Position numbers and translations under genes: made by a program. Below the pieces are notes generated by a model that saw nothing but the letters and a program-made list of their open reading frames with translations, did no database searches and was not told the DNA's origin. This document shows, piece by piece, positions 20,272 through 31,260 of a stretch of DNA of 49,632 nucleotides. Source of the DNA: Folioceros fuciformis (taxonomy: Eukaryota; Anthocerotophyta; Anthocerotopsida; Anthocerotales); NCBI GenBank assembly GCA_049999805.1, contig JBNGIO010006289.1:461509-511140 (forward strand), read 5' to 3'. How positions within the stretch are numbered: the first letter of the stretch is position 1; the number at the start of each line of letters is the position of its first letter.

Positions 20272-23200
20272 ATGGACGACGAGAAGATGGAGAAGATGGT
20301 GCAGGACTATCTGAGGAAAAAGGGGTACAAGAATGCGGAAGTGGCCTTCGAGGAAGAGAAAAATTCACAGCGGCAGCATTTCAGCCAGACTTCCTCCAAT
20401 TATGATCTCAGCAATCCTGTGTACTGCTGGTCGCATGATCCTCCAGCTTCCTACAAGGCAACATATGGCAAGCTTCAGTCTTGGGTGCATTCCTCCCTTG
20501 ATTTGTACAAGGTCTGTGGGCACGCTGACTGAAATTCATGTTGAATCAGAAACCAATCGCATAATCCGGCATTTCATGTCTTCCTGCCTTCCCTTGTACG
20601 CAGAACGAGTTGTTGCGGATACTGTACCCAGTGTTTGTGCACTTATTTCTGGATTTAGTGGGCAAGAACTCTTTGCAGGAAGGTATGGACCATGCTGGTG
20701 TTTCACGTACCTGTCATTTGTCCACGTTATGTTTCCTATGTCTCGGCATTGACAATTCTGCGCTGTGTTTACAGCTCGGGCATTCTTCCAGAGCTTTCGT
20801 GAGGATCACGAGGCGTTACATGTGCATGACTTGATTAAGCTTGAGGGTCTGTCCACCCCCCAGCATCTGGAGGTAGTTTCGGCACGTTATGCAAGCTCGT
20901 GTGAACTGGTACTGCCACTGTTTGCCAGAGTTGCTCTAAGAACTGGGTGGTTGTGGTGGAGCAGGAGAGCGAGCTTGCTTGTTCACTGCGTCAAACAAAG
21001 ATGGCTGTCACAATGTGTCAGGTGCGGTTTCACAGTCCACCTACACTCAGAAGGGATTACCACCTTAAACGTCGTGTAACAGCAGGACAACGTGAGATGG
21101 GATAAGTCATAAAGCGGCTTGTGACATATGGTTGCAGTATTCGCTGGACCTGCTCATGCAGTTTGTACACAGTTCGGACTCCCGTCTTATCCTTGGTATG
21201 ATCAACGCACATATTGATATAAAAGGTGAGCGTCACAGCAGAGTGAGACACTTCACCTTTTTTATCGCTCTTTGTCATCCTAAGAGGGGCCAGCGTGTGA
21301 TAGAGATGACGTTAATTGCTCTTTGCAGTGGTTCATGGGCAACCATCCCCCGTAGCAGAAGAGGATGAGGTACAGGGTATTACTGCCAGCCTGCCGTCAC
21401 ACACGTACAACAACCACAAGGAGATCCGCTGGGGGGTAATGATAGCATCTTCTGATGAAGTGTAGCCGTTGTTTGTCACAGATCTGCAACTACTGTGCTG
21501 TGCATTTCAACCTCAGTTTTTGATGATTTTCTTTCCTTAGCCGTAGGCGGTCACTCATACAGGAAACCTGTATCGCAGATTGTGATCAGTGCTCATACAT
21601 GATTGCAGAAACTGGAAGACTCATTTGAAGATAAACTTGAAAAGGAGTTGGCAGCTGAAAATGAGAAGGCTGAAGCAGAGGGCAAGGCTGAAGGTGAGGA
21701 AGGAAAGGTGTGTATCTATCCTCTCCTGGCTGGGTTGGTTGTGGAGAGCGTCAGCAGAATGACTTTTGAAAGCTATGCAGTGTCATTGGCTATCGAACCT
21801 TATCTGTATCTGATGTCGAAAGGCATGGTGTATGTCTTCCTGCAGAAAAGGGCAGGGGAAGGGAAGGCAGGAGGGGCTAGTAAAAAGTCCAAAAAAGCTT
21901 CAGGTGCAGGGAGGGGCGCAAAGCAAGATCCAAATGTTGCAGCTACTGCCCCTCGTGTGAAGTCAGAATTGACAATGCCTGATGTGTATGTGTTAGAGCG
22001 AGTGTTTCCCTTGGCTCTGTGGTTGGTCTTCTGATGATGCCGATATGCACTTTTGCTGTCTCAAGATGTAACGGCATGTGTCGATAGGGATGAAGAGACT
22101 GAACAGAAAATTTTGGAAGATCTTAGAAACCGTGCCAAGTTGAGCAGTGCTGCCCTTCCATCAGTGAGCTTCTATTCGTTCATCAACACACATAACAGGT
22201 GTAGTTACTTGATTGTGTCTTTCTACTCGTCTCATTCTCTGTGCCACTGCACAATTGTGATTATGAGGGTTGTTAACATGGCAGTCTCTTTTCAGCCTGA
22301 ACTGCGCAACTGTGTCAGCAGACGGCGCTATTGTAGCTGGAGGTTTTTCTGACTCATCTGTGAAGGTGGCTTGACTCATCTGCTCATGGTCCGCCTGGTT
22401 TCTGAATGTGTTCGCTATTGTTTTTTGAGAAGAGCGCCATGGCTTTAAGAGAGGAGCACATTTGTTGCAGAAGCCTAGCCATTTGTAGATTTCTACTGTA
22501 CTCAAGCTATGAATCGATGATTCAGGTGTGGGACATGGTTAAAATTGGGGAGCAACAAGAGCATCGAGAGAATGGTTGGTGGTCTGGGATATGTTCTTGT
22601 AGTTTTTTGGGGGTTCCCTGCGGTGGATGCGTGGGGGATGCTCGCGCAGTGCAGTGTTGTATTCTTCCATGGAGCAACCAATGCAATACGACAGTCTTGT
22701 GAACTGAGTGGTTGTTTCTTTTGTGCGTGTCTCAACAGGTGTTGCAAATGGCAATGGAACGAGCAAGGGAAAGGCGGCCTTTGTAGACTCCAAGGCGGCT
22801 TACACTCTCCTAAGTGGACATGCAGGGCCAATTTATGCAGTTGATTTCAGCATGGATGGAACCTGTCTTCTTTCGGCATCAGGAGATGCTACCGGTGCTG
22901 TACCTTCTTGGATGGTTTCTCTGATGCAGAGATTCCGCTCTCGTGTCTTCAGTTTCTTGTCCTGATTCGTTCTTTTCGTGCCCTTTAGGATGCTGCGCCA
23001 AGCAGCAGGTGTCGTGAACCGTCTACTAACAATCAGCTGTATCGGGATTCACAGTTCGACTATGGAGCCTGACTTTCAATGCCGATCTGGTCGCCTACAA
23101 GGGTCACAACTATCCTGTGTGGGATGTCAAGGTGCAAATCTACCAGTGTTTACGTTGCAGCTATCCTGAGAATTTCAGGAAACCTATCCGTGGGCAGGGC

Positions 23201-24251
23201 TAACGGAATGGTTCTTATTTGTCTCCAGTACTGTCCGATGGGACACTATTTTGCTAGCGCGTCTTATGACAGAACTGCCAGAGTATGGTCAACCGAAAGG
23301 AGCCAGCCTCTCAGGATCATGGCAGGACACCTGTCAGATGTAGATGTACGTGAAGTTCCAACCAAGTGACTTGAGGGGGGCCTTGAGATGTATCATGATC
23401 TGTGTGCGTGAACAGTGATGAAGTGTGGTGCATGACACTTGTGCAGTGCGTTCAATGGCATGTAAATTGCAACTATATAGCCACCGGTTCCAGCGACAAG
23501 ACTGTGCGACTGTGGGATGTTCAAACTGGAGAGTGTATGCGGCTCTTCACCGGTCACCGGGGGATGGTTCTTTCGCTTGCCATGTCGCCAGACGGACGTT
23601 ACATGGCTTCGGGGGATGAGGATGGAGCTATAATGATGTGGGATCTGGGAACAGGGCGTTGTGTCACACCCATGCTGGGCCATAGAGGATGTGTCTGGTC
23701 CCTTGCTTTCAGGTTCGCGGATCCCCCTGTTTAGTAAGCACAGTGATGCAAAGCCGGAGAGTCTTCTGGCTGCTTTGGCGGCTGTGGCGGTAACCCGATG
23801 ATTTTGATGCAGTGGTGAAGGGACACTTCTGGCATCTGGTTCAGCTGACAACACCGTCAGGCTCTGGGACGTCAATGCAAGTAACAAAGTGTCGTCACGA
23901 AGCGACGATAAGTACGTGTATATTGCGCTAACAAAGTTGTCGTGAACATTACGAGGTTGTCATCGTCAACTCATTCTGCTCTGCTCATCGCCATGCAGGA
24001 GCGCAGTGCGGCGGCTGAGGCTCTTGAAAACCTTTCCGACCAAGGCAACTCCTGTATACTGTCTGAAGGTTCGTGCTTAGTCCGATAGGCCTCCTCTTCT
24101 CCTTCCCACGCTGTCCCGCGCCATGGTGGGTCGGGATATTTTGCCCTCACTCGCACCTAATGCGGCTTTGTGGTCTTTGTTTGTGTGTGTCCAGTTTTCA
24201 AGGCGCAACCTCTTACTCGCCGCTGGTGCTTTCAGTCCAATCAAAGCTTAG
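20272..24251 (+). CDS. TAF5: TFIID subunit TAF5 (LisH + WD40)
   Basis: A gene of roughly 17 short exons, starting at ATG 20272 and ending at TAG 24249-24251. Early exons are 20272-20511, 20604-20682, 20775-20872, 20965-21021 and 21138-21225. The N-terminus is a LisH motif (MEKMVQDYLRKKGYKNAEVA). The TAF5 N-terminal helical domain follows (NELLRILYPVFVHLFLDLV, then LLMQFVHSSDSRLILGMI). An acidic/Lys-rich linker precedes WD40 repeats: GHAGPIYAVDFSMDGTCLLS, KGHNYPVWDVKYCPMGHYFA, SSDKTVRLWDVQTGECM, GHRGMVLSLAMSPDGRYMAS and SADNTVRLWDVNA. The last exon encodes FSRRNLLLAAGAFSPIKA, the usual short C-terminal blade. TAF5 is a scaffold of TFIID that assembles histone-fold TAFs and supports TBP loading at promoters. 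A local duplication overlaps the stop codon. Confidence 0.93.
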
Positions 24252-24347
24252 ACGGGGCCAGTGATCTGGTCCAACATTTCTTCGCTCGCTCGCGGCTGGT
24301 GCCGACCTTTCAATCAAAGCTTCGACGGGGGGTCGATTGACCGGTCC
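24216..24347. repeat. Imperfect direct duplication over the TAF5 3' end
   Basis: The segment 24216-24272, which holds the last codons and stop of TAF5, recurs in diverged form at 24289-24347. Both copies contain CTCGC(C/G)GCTGG, AATCAAAGCTT and GACGGGG in the same order. Confidence 0.7.
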
Positions 24348-24872
24348 CCGTTCGAGGAAAAGACGGAATTGGATCAAGCGGCTTTCCTATGTTTTTGTCC
24401 CTACGAAAAAAAGCTCTTTGAGCATAAACAGACGGCCTGCTTCCTGGAACATCGCTGTGCCCTTCCCGTGCTGCTCCATCGCGCCTCATGCACTCGCTTA
24501 GCAATTCGGGCCCGGGCAAGCGGGCGGCCCCAGGTGTTGTGACGCTGTACCACGTTCTCTTCCTCCCAATTCGCGCAGGAAGAGCACCTCGAATTTCATA
24601 TGCCCGCGAACCGTGTGCGGCAGTCGCGAGCGGGAAATGCGCTCTCCGTCTCCTCTCAGGCCGCCTGTGCTCACTGCAAGTGGCCACACATTTGCTCCGA
24701 GTTGCCAGGATCCAGCATATCTCACACCCATAGCAGCTCGGGCCAATTCATACGCGCTTTTTGGCAAGGACTTCACGCATTTCTGAGCTCCTCGCGGATA
24801 TGGTGCAGGGGATCTAATTTCCAGAATCTGGTACCGGTTTGCGTGTAACAGAGGCTGCATTCTGGCCGCGGA
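24252..24872. other. Spacer between TAF5 and pPLA-I
   Basis: About 620 bp between two same-strand genes. Apart from the duplicated TAF5 end, no coding region was recognised. It should contain the TAF5 3' UTR and the pPLA-I promoter and leader. Confidence 0.5.
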
Positions 24873-27800
24873 ATGTCGTGGGGACTCGGGAGTTGGAAGA
24901 GGCAAGGGGATGCGTTTCACCTAACCCTGGGCTATGGCCAGCAGCAACCAATTGTCGATTCTTCCCCGAAAGCTGTTAAGGATGGGATGGTTGTCAAGCT
25001 GGGAGACCTCAAGGCACCTGCTGGAGCTGCGCCGGATCTGGCATCCGGTTGCAGGTATCGTGTGCAACTGGATTGGTCAGCGGGTGACGATGAAGACCAA
25101 GTTGTCCTCAAACTTCAGTCCCAGCTGATGGTTACTTTGCCGGCACCACACGACGAAGTTAAAGTCCATCTAGTGGTGAATGAGGGAGAACAGCCCCCTG
25201 TCATTGGCAGACTTCTTGACGATGATGATGCTCGCCAGAATGATTTGCGTCGCACTGTGGCTGTGGTTCTTCAAGTCTACAAGCGGAGAGAGTCGCTTAG
25301 AGTGGTGTCCATGTCCAGGACACCGGGTTCTGGACCTGTCTCCGATGGATTGGGAGTTGTGGCAAGAATACTGGACCCTGGGGCCCTGGAGAAACTTGCC
25401 CTTGGAGGCGTTACTGAAGAATTGTTGGGTTCCACCCAGCATTGGCGCTCAGTCACAACCCTCAACTTGTCCTCTTGCGCTCTCGCTGTTAGTCTGCCAA
25501 TTCCTCGTTGTCCTTGTTCACTAGGCTTTGAAGTCAGTCATGTCTAATTATCTGCAATTGTCACTTGTACAGGCATTACCTGCAGAGCTCATGCGCCTGC
25601 CCATGCTTGAAGAGCTCTATCTTGACAACAACAAACTGACTATGCTGCCCCAAGAAGTAGGCCAGCTCACACGTTTGCGAGTTCTTCGAGTCGATCAAAA
25701 TCTGCTCATCTCTCTTCCCGGTTTGTGCTTGAGCCTGGAATTGGCAATCGGCGCTGTCTCACCACTTTTATCTTGTATGAGCCTTTATTTGTTCCACTTC
25801 AAGACGATGGCTCTTGATCTGTGCTGGCCAATTTGCAGCGGAACTGCACAAGTGTGTAGCCTTAGTGGAGTTGTCTCTGGAGCAAAATAAATTAGTCAGG
25901 CCGCTGCTGGATTTCAGGTAATGCCTTGGCTCGTAAGCTTCCCTAGCCGCAGGAACTGTCATTAGTTTTTTCGTCCAGCCACTACCTAGCCCTTCAGATT
26001 TTGTGCGTCATGGTCGTGGTAAGGGAAGTTAACCGACCGTTCTCGTACTGTTTTCAAGCAGGGCAATGGTGAAATTAAGAGTACTACGACTCTTCGGCAA
26101 TCCTGTTGAATACCTTCCTGAGATTCTTCCTTGTACTAAATTGCGATATCTCTCATTGGCTAATGTACGGATTGAAGGTGACGAGACCCTTTCACATGTC
26201 GATGTCAGCATCGAGGTGAGCTCGATTAGGCTGACCTTTTCTTGTCATTCAAAGGAATGTTCTGACAGGTTTCAGCTGTCTTCTTGTGGTACGCTCTGCA
26301 GGCTGAAACCGCCTCATACTTTGCTGCCTCAAAGCACAAGCTCAGTGCTTTCTTCTCCCTAATATTCCGATTTTCATCGTGTCAACATCCTCTGCTGGCA
26401 TCTGCCCTTGCAAATATTGCCCAAGATAATAGCAACCGAGCTGCAATTGGGAAAGACGAGAGTGCTGTACGACAACTCCTCAGCATGATGCTGAGTGAGA
26501 ACCGGCATGTGGTGAGTGTAAAAAATGTTTTCGATGTGCAGAAATAGCCAGCGCCCACTCTCTGGCCTGGGTAGAGTCTGCAGGAAAACTGTGTTTGTGT
26601 CAAGTTGGCTTTACATTTGATTCAGTCCCTTCAATTTTTATTCGACAGGTTGAGCAAGCCTGCCTTGCATTATCATCGTTAGCTGCGGATCCATCACTTG
26701 TTATGCGGTTAATGAGGGCTGATGTGATCCAAGCCATAGAGCAAGTTTTAAGATCAACGATACCAGAGCTACTCATGTCTGTGCTCCCAGTCATTGCCAA
26801 TCTGGCGTTTACCTCTGATGCAGTTGCTTCAAAAGTGCTGACAAAGGAGATTTTCAGGCGTCTAAAACTACTGTGCGCTCACAGCCACAGCGAGGTCTGT
26901 CTTTTTCTTGTACTCCTGGCCTTGTATGGAAAGCAATACTGATAGCCCGCACATTGGTACAATTCAGCCCTCAAATGGATATCCTGAATGCTGTCGTTTG
27001 TACCTTTTCTAGAGGAACAGGTGCAGAGAAGAGCACTGTTGGCAGTTGGTAACTTAGCATTTTGTTTGGACACTCGCCGCCAACTGCTTGCATCTGACAG
27101 TCTCCGCGAGCTGCTTCTTCGGCTTTCAGCAGCGGCGAATGAGCATATCTGTAAAGCAGCAGTACGCGTTCTGGCCATTCTTGGTACTTGACACACTGAA
27201 CTTCTGTCTGAAAATTTGCTGTTCACTGTATGTTGAAGTAATATCTGAGTATCAAGCGCTTCTTACCTCAGGTGAGAATGAATACCTGCGGCGGGCAGTT
27301 AAAGGGCGGCCTGTGCCGAAGAGAGGATTGCGTATTCTGTCAATGGATGGAGGAGGTATGAGGGGACTGGCAACAGTGCAAATGCTGAGGAGAATAGAAA
27401 AAGGAACAGGAAAGAAAATTCACGAGCTATTTGACTTGATCTGTGGCACATCAACGGGTGGGATGCTTTCTGTGGCTTTGGGCATAAAACATTTGAGCCT
27501 TGACCATTGTGAGGAGATCTACAAAAATTTAGGTTCTTTACCAAACTCTTTTGTGCCAGGTCATGGTAGTAGCTGACTTTTATGAATGTGAATGTTGAGC
27601 CCCAAATGTTGTGTTTGGATTACGAGACCTACAGCAGCTTTGTTCGTGTGAACAGGAAAACTGGTCTTTGCTGTGCCAATTCCTAAGGACAACGAAGCAG
27701 CGTCCTGGAGGGAGAAAATAGACCAGCTTTATAAAAGTTCATCACAACAATTCCGTGTGGTTGTCCACGGCTCAAAGGTGGATTTCAAGATAGGGTTGAA

Positions 27801-30800
27801 TATGTTGCAACTGTCGTAAGTGCGTGTGCCTGATCTAACACGTTTTATGTATGTAGCATAATGCAGATGAATTTGAACGACTGCTGAAGGAGATGTGTGC
27901 GGACGATGATGGGAATCTTCTCATAGAGTCTGCTGTAAAGGGTGTCCCCAAGGTTTTTGTTGTGGCAACCTTAGTCAGTGTCACCCCCGCTCAACCGTTT
28001 GTGTTCAGAAATTATCAGGTCTACTGCAAGTCAAGTGTATGCTGGACCACAAAAGACTTCTCACCTTTCCTTTTTTTCCCCTCTGAACTCATAACATTCT
28101 TCGCATTATGCAGTACCCACCAGGAACATCAGAGACATCATACTGGACAACTGACGGACCAGCTTTAGGAACAGCTACCACCACAGTGCCTTTAACTACG
28201 CGGCGTACTGCATTCTTTGGGAGTTGCAAGCATCATGTGTGGGAGGCCATCAGAGCTTCATCAGCAGCTCCTTACTATTTAGATGATTTCGGCGATGGTA
28301 GTGCCATGAACACGTCTCTCATATGCTGTAGTGCTGTTTGGAAACCAGTAGTTTCCTTGGCAGCTGCACATGCTCACTACACGTGTTGCAGAGACCAATC
28401 GCTGGCAAGATGGAGCTATCGTTGCGAATAACCCAGCAATCATTGCCATTCGTGAAGCTCAGCTTTTGTGGCCAGATATACCCATAGCTTGTTTGGTGTC
28501 CGTAGGCTGTGGTAATCTTCCTGTGAAGGTACATTATCAATTTGTCAAAGTTAAGAGTGGAATTCATTGTGAATGGTGGGGCACACCTTAGTTACTGCTG
28601 ATAGCGTTTTGGATGTAATCCTGAAGACGCGTGGCAAAGGGGGATGGCGTTACATTGATACGGGACAGGTCCTGATCGAGAGTGCATGTTCTGTTGAGCG
28701 AGCAGAAGAAGCACTGGATACACTGCTCGCCCTTCTTCCCAATATCCAGTACTTTCGCTTCAATCCAGGTGCACCCGTCCAGCTTTTCGTCAAACCTTAC
28801 CACATTGTATCACATTAGTCTGCAAAGCTGAAAATTGTGAATAGTGAGCAAAGCATGCATACAAGTGGGGCTGGTCTGTACCTTTTGTGGAGAAAAGTGG
28901 GCCTTGTATTCTGAGATGGGCACGTGCTTCACAGTGGATGACAGATGTGGAATGGAGCTTGATGAGACTGACCCGCTTGAGTGGGTTAAGCTTGAAGCTG
29001 CCACAGACGAATATGTGGAGGCTAATAGCAAAGCTTTCGAAGAGGCTTGCAACTGCTTGGTGCCCCCAGTATCAGAAGAGCAGAGTCTGCCCGAGAGATT
29101 TCGCAACAGCCTCGGAGTAGTGTCATCGCTGAATGGGCGAGGTCAAGATGTTTTGAGAATTTTGTGCCTCTTGCAAACAATTTGCGCTTCGTCATGTGGA
29201 GCTATATCCCACTGACAATCAATCATGTGATACAGGTTGGGATGAGACAGGTCCTGGGCTAGGTTGGAGACGCAGAGTGCTAATGGCTGAAGCAATTAGA
29301 TGCCCCGAACTTGCAAACGCAACACCACATACACGGTACCTGGAAAGCTTTTGTTCACGCCAAAACATAAAGCTTGAGCTTTTCAACAGTGTTCCAGCGG
29401 CCTCAAAGGTGCCTGGTCCTGTTCGGACACCCTTTACATCTCCTCCCTTCGTGGGTAGTCTCTCTGTTAGCCCTCATGTTTTCAGTCCTGACTTGAGTGC
29501 GCACCCATTGGGTCGGCTGGAAGTTCCTCATCTGAGCCTAGATGGTAGTTCAACAACGAGATCCGCTAATTCACCGCCTGGGTCCCCTCCCCTGGGTCCG
29601 CACCAACTAACTGGACCTTTGTTGGCACTTCATGAAAGGCTACTCAGCTCACCACAAGTGGGCATAGTGCACTTGGCCCTCCACAGTGAATATGAGGGGC
29701 TTGTACTGAGGTAAGTTCTAGGTGGATGCTTCGTTCGCTTACTTGCTGGCCAGCTTTCTAGTGGTCTAATCGTGGAAGTTGACCTTGTATGGGACAGCTG
29801 GAAGACAGACCACATTGCTGTGGCGGATCCTGGGGAGACATCGGAAGGCTTTTTGCAAAGTGTTGTTGCAAGCATCAGGCAGTCTTCTGAACCAAACCGG
29901 AGAAGAGGTAGCACGCCAGTTCTCAACATTGCGAGTCTTGCCAATCTTGTAACAGAACACCCTTCATTTATGCTGGCAGGGGCCATGCATCGATTTACTG
30001 GCCGCCACACCCAGGTTTGTAGAGTTGTTCCCTTGGAAACCGCCTTAAGGAAACTGTGAACGTCTCCTGTAGACTTATGTGGGTTCTGATCTAAGTCGTA
30101 TCTTCCACTTGCCTACGCAGGTACTTGCAGACGGACAGGAAGTTGGAGCCTACATGTTCCAGCGAACAAGGCCAGCATCGTATCTGTCGGCGGAGGATGT
30201 ACATATGATGGTATGTCACGCTGATGCTTGCATAAGTTGTATGCTCGAAACATACAATCGTTAGGAATCCCATTCTGCATGTCAAATGTACTGGAGCTTC
30301 ATAATGCGCACGAACTTTCGACATCAGGAAACTTCAGCTGATTTCATTTCTCACCATGATAACTCCGGCCTTCATATGGTGCTTGATACTTCCGTGTTTT
30401 TCTTTTCTGCAGGTTGGTGATTGGCGTGGTCGAATAGTCATTTGCAGTGGGTCGTGTGGCCCTCCTTCATCACTGGTAAAAGCATTTTTGGACGTTGGAG
30501 CCAAAGCGGTGATTGCTCCGGACAGAGAGCCAACTGATATGAATGCCAAAGGGGAGACCGCAACTGGTTTAAGGGATGGGACAGATAATGAGTTTGCGCG
30601 ATTTGTAATAGAGGACGAAGATATCGACGAGGAGGTGACTCCAGGCAGTCCTTGCAGTGACTGGGAAGATGACGAGCGGCTACTCAAAACGGATGAATCT
30701 GAGGAGAAGGATCTTGCTGCCTTTCTCAGTGTTTTGTATGATGCTCTGTTCAGGGAAGGCGTTGGAGCCGAGGTAGCGCTTATGCGGGCCCTCGATGTTC

Positions 30801-30841
30801 AGCCCCAACGGTCATATGCCTGTCATTTGCCAACTCGGTGA
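24873..30841 (+). CDS. Patatin-like phospholipase A, pPLA-I type (LRR-ARM-patatin)
   Basis: Multi-exon gene from ATG 24873 (protein starts MSWGLGSWKRQGDAFHLTLG, the diagnostic start of the At1g61850 family) to the stop at 30839-30841 (ends SYACHLPTR). Domains in order: an N-terminal region in the first exon; leucine-rich repeats (LPMLEELYLDNNKLTMLPQE); armadillo-like repeats (VQRRALLAVGNLAFCLDTRR); then the patatin domain. Its oxyanion-hole motif DGGGMRG is at 27346-27366, the nucleophile elbow GTSTGG has its serine at 27451-27453, and the catalytic aspartate of DGAIVANNP is at 28409-28411. Both members of the Ser/Asp dyad are present, so it should be active. A long C-terminal region with an acidic stretch completes it. 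Family members hydrolyse membrane glycero- and galactolipids and have been linked to oxylipin supply and defence in Arabidopsis. It converges on the TPM-domain gene. Confidence 0.95.
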
Positions 30842-30904
30842 TTGCGTCGGTGCATACAAACCGACTTGACCTTTGGGTCCAGGAAAAGGAAGTAGTCTTG
30901 CTTA

Positions 30905-31185
30905 AGTAGAGCAATGCGTAAGCATTGTATCGTAACACTTGTGCCACAAGTAGTCTACAACTGTGACTGGCGCAAGTCTGTGGAAACTTGTCTCCACAGA
31001 CTTGTCTCATGTAACCCGACGAACATGAGCTGCGAATACCGCAGTGAATGGAGCCACAAGTAAGCTTAGTCTACAGGTGCACAAGTTGATTGCAGCCTTG
31101 GGGTCCTGGTGGCTACCTCCGGCTCGTGCTTGGGCACACCAGAAATGCCTCGCACGATACGCTATTGGGGGCTATCGTGCGATTT
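30905..31185. other. Cluster of perfect hairpins in the convergent 3' spacer
   Basis: Four perfect inverted repeats occur within 280 bp. They are 6-bp arms at 30912-30917/30922-30927; 7-bp arms at 30937-30943/30945-30951; 12-bp arms (CAAGTCTGTGGA) at 30973-30984/30993-31004 with an 8-nt loop; and 10-bp arms (TCGCACGATA) at 31150-31159/31173-31182 with a 13-nt loop. They lie past the pPLA-I stop, so they are probably in a 3' UTR or are remnants of a small foldback element. Confidence 0.75.
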
Positions 31186-31260
31186 TTCACTACTGCAAGT
31201 CCTCTCTTCTAAAGTACAATTGGTAACTCCGTGGGAAGAGTGCACTCAGTTAAGCAACAC

